64,000 nucleotides of DNA from NCBI GenBank assembly GCA_963855995.1, contig OY979717.1, forward strand, positions 22,543,906 through 22,607,905, in the 5' to 3' direction. Within the stretch, counting starts at the first letter, position 1; each line of letters begins with the position of its first letter. This DNA comes from Muricea muricata. Taxonomy: Eukaryota > Cnidaria > Anthozoa > Malacalcyonacea > Plexauridae. The notes below the pieces were generated by a model. That model searched no databases, was not told the origin of the DNA, and saw nothing but the letters and a program-made list of their open reading frames with translations. Below, piece by piece: positions 63,417 through 64,000 of this stretch. The position numbers and the translations under genes were made by a program.

Positions 63417-63542
63417 TTTCGTTTTTTTTGAATAGTGGAAGACAAATTTTCCTTTTTCGAATCAGAAGCAAACCAGTGGCCAAAATGATGACTGAAGTGC
63501 AAACACCAACTATGACTCTGGTGTTCTTGCTCGAACTTGATA
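63417..63542 (-). CDS. Gene 2: transmembrane exon
   Basis: A 126-base symmetric exon, phase 1-1, with acceptor TACTTTGTTAG and consensus donor GAAA|GTAAGT. It encodes SSSKNT, the hydrophobic segment VIVGVCTSVIILATGLLLI (about 19 residues) and then RKRKICLPLFKKNE, a textbook stop-transfer signal of a type I receptor. The exon next in the same strand and phase is 53106..53228, 10.2 kb away. The ectodomain lies beyond the window's right edge. Same length and phase as the TM exon of gene 1, suggesting related gene structures. Confidence 0.8.
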
Positions 63543-63600
63543 CTAACAAAGTAGGAATCATAGTTAATTAATTTTAGTTTGAAGCTTGACATGTCACGTA

Positions 63601-63749
63601 CAGTGGCGTAGCCAGTGTCGATAATTGGAGGGGCGAATATATCATGTTTTGCATCATTAATTTCTTTTGAAATCGATTGTTTTTAAGGTCTGTGAACACA
63701 AATATATGAATATTCGCCCCTCCAATTATCGAAGCTGGCTACGCCACTG
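63601..63749. mobile_element. hAT-type hairpin MITE
   Basis: 149 bp, ends CAGTGGCGTAGCCAG and complement, flanked by the 8-bp duplication GTCACGTA (63593..63600 and 63750..63757). The core words AATTTCTTTTGAAATCGATT and ATATGAATAT link it to 14097..14259. It inserted 51 bp upstream of the gene 2 TM exon. Confidence 0.92.
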
Positions 63750-64000
63750 GTCACGTAGCTATATTTATTAGTGCACAGCGTAGCCTGATCTAAATGTGCG
63801 TATCGTAATCCTTTAATAACATCTGTCATAAACCTTTCGAATGTCAAGCATAGACTGATAATTATAAATAATTAGCTACTAACACTTCTCCACAATTTTG
63901 ATCATGGGTTCTAAAAAGTTTATTTCCGGATAAAAATAACGGGACGACATAGTCGGGCAACAAACACAATTTTATGTGGTGCCAACTTGCAGAAGGTTTC

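Noticed and set aside
63841-64000. Minus-strand frame at the window edge reading LCLLPDYVVPLFLSGNKLF and THDQNCGE, possibly a gene 2 ectodomain exon
   Set aside because: No donor gives the phase 1 exit needed for the TM exon, and the domain is not recognisable from a fragment.

Overview
This is intron-rich, AT-rich, repeat-dominated animal DNA. The domain types (frizzled cysteine-rich domain, kringle, thrombospondin type 1) and the transposon spectrum (Penelope-like, DIRS-like, Gypsy, LINE, Crypton-like, P-element-like, Kolobok-like, many hairpin MITEs) suggest a non-bilaterian metazoan, most likely a cnidarian such as an anthozoan. Species cannot be read from the sequence.

Two host genes are visible, both on the minus strand. 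Gene 1 spans 35744 down to 2096. I could assemble it by hand as eight exons with GT/AG borders that stay in one frame, giving 1500 coding bases and 499 residues. The order is signal peptide, ten-cysteine frizzled CRD, kringle, three TSP1 repeats, one transmembrane segment and a 12-residue basic tail. This is the Fz-kringle ectodomain seen in ROR/MuSK-type receptor tyrosine kinases, with TSP1 repeats added and no kinase. Every internal exon is symmetric, phase 1-1. Gene 2 enters from beyond the right edge: a transmembrane exon at 63417..63542 and a tyrosine-containing cytoplasmic exon at 53106..53228. Both are also phase 1-1. Its ectodomain and 3' end are not identified.

Almost everything else is mobile DNA inside the giant introns of these genes or between them. 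540-1720: P-element-like transposase relic. 5934-24754 (18.8 kb intron): Crypton-like tyrosine recombinase relic; LINE inserted in another repeat; a 9.25-kb element with ~690-bp inverted ends carrying a decayed multi-exon DDE-type transposase gene; a second LINE. 25256-35686 (10.4 kb intron): nested foldback element with minisatellite arms, a hAT-like hairpin, an element packed with AACAATGTTGTT-type palindromes, and joined Gypsy and DIRS relics.

36-53 kb (between the two genes' recognised exons): hairpin MITEs, (TA)n tracts hosting a perfectly head-to-head Penelope pair with 1144-bp arms, a second Penelope element with an internal inversion, a degenerate A/T repeat field, an element with 9-bp target duplications, and a Kolobok-like element with TTAA target sites. 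53.2-63.4 kb (gene 2 intron): nested elements with unusual subterminal motif clusters (GAATAT, GGAGTAAA, GACGCAT) and a triplicated hairpin-bearing tandem repeat.

No rRNA, tRNA, CRISPR or bacterial-type features were seen.
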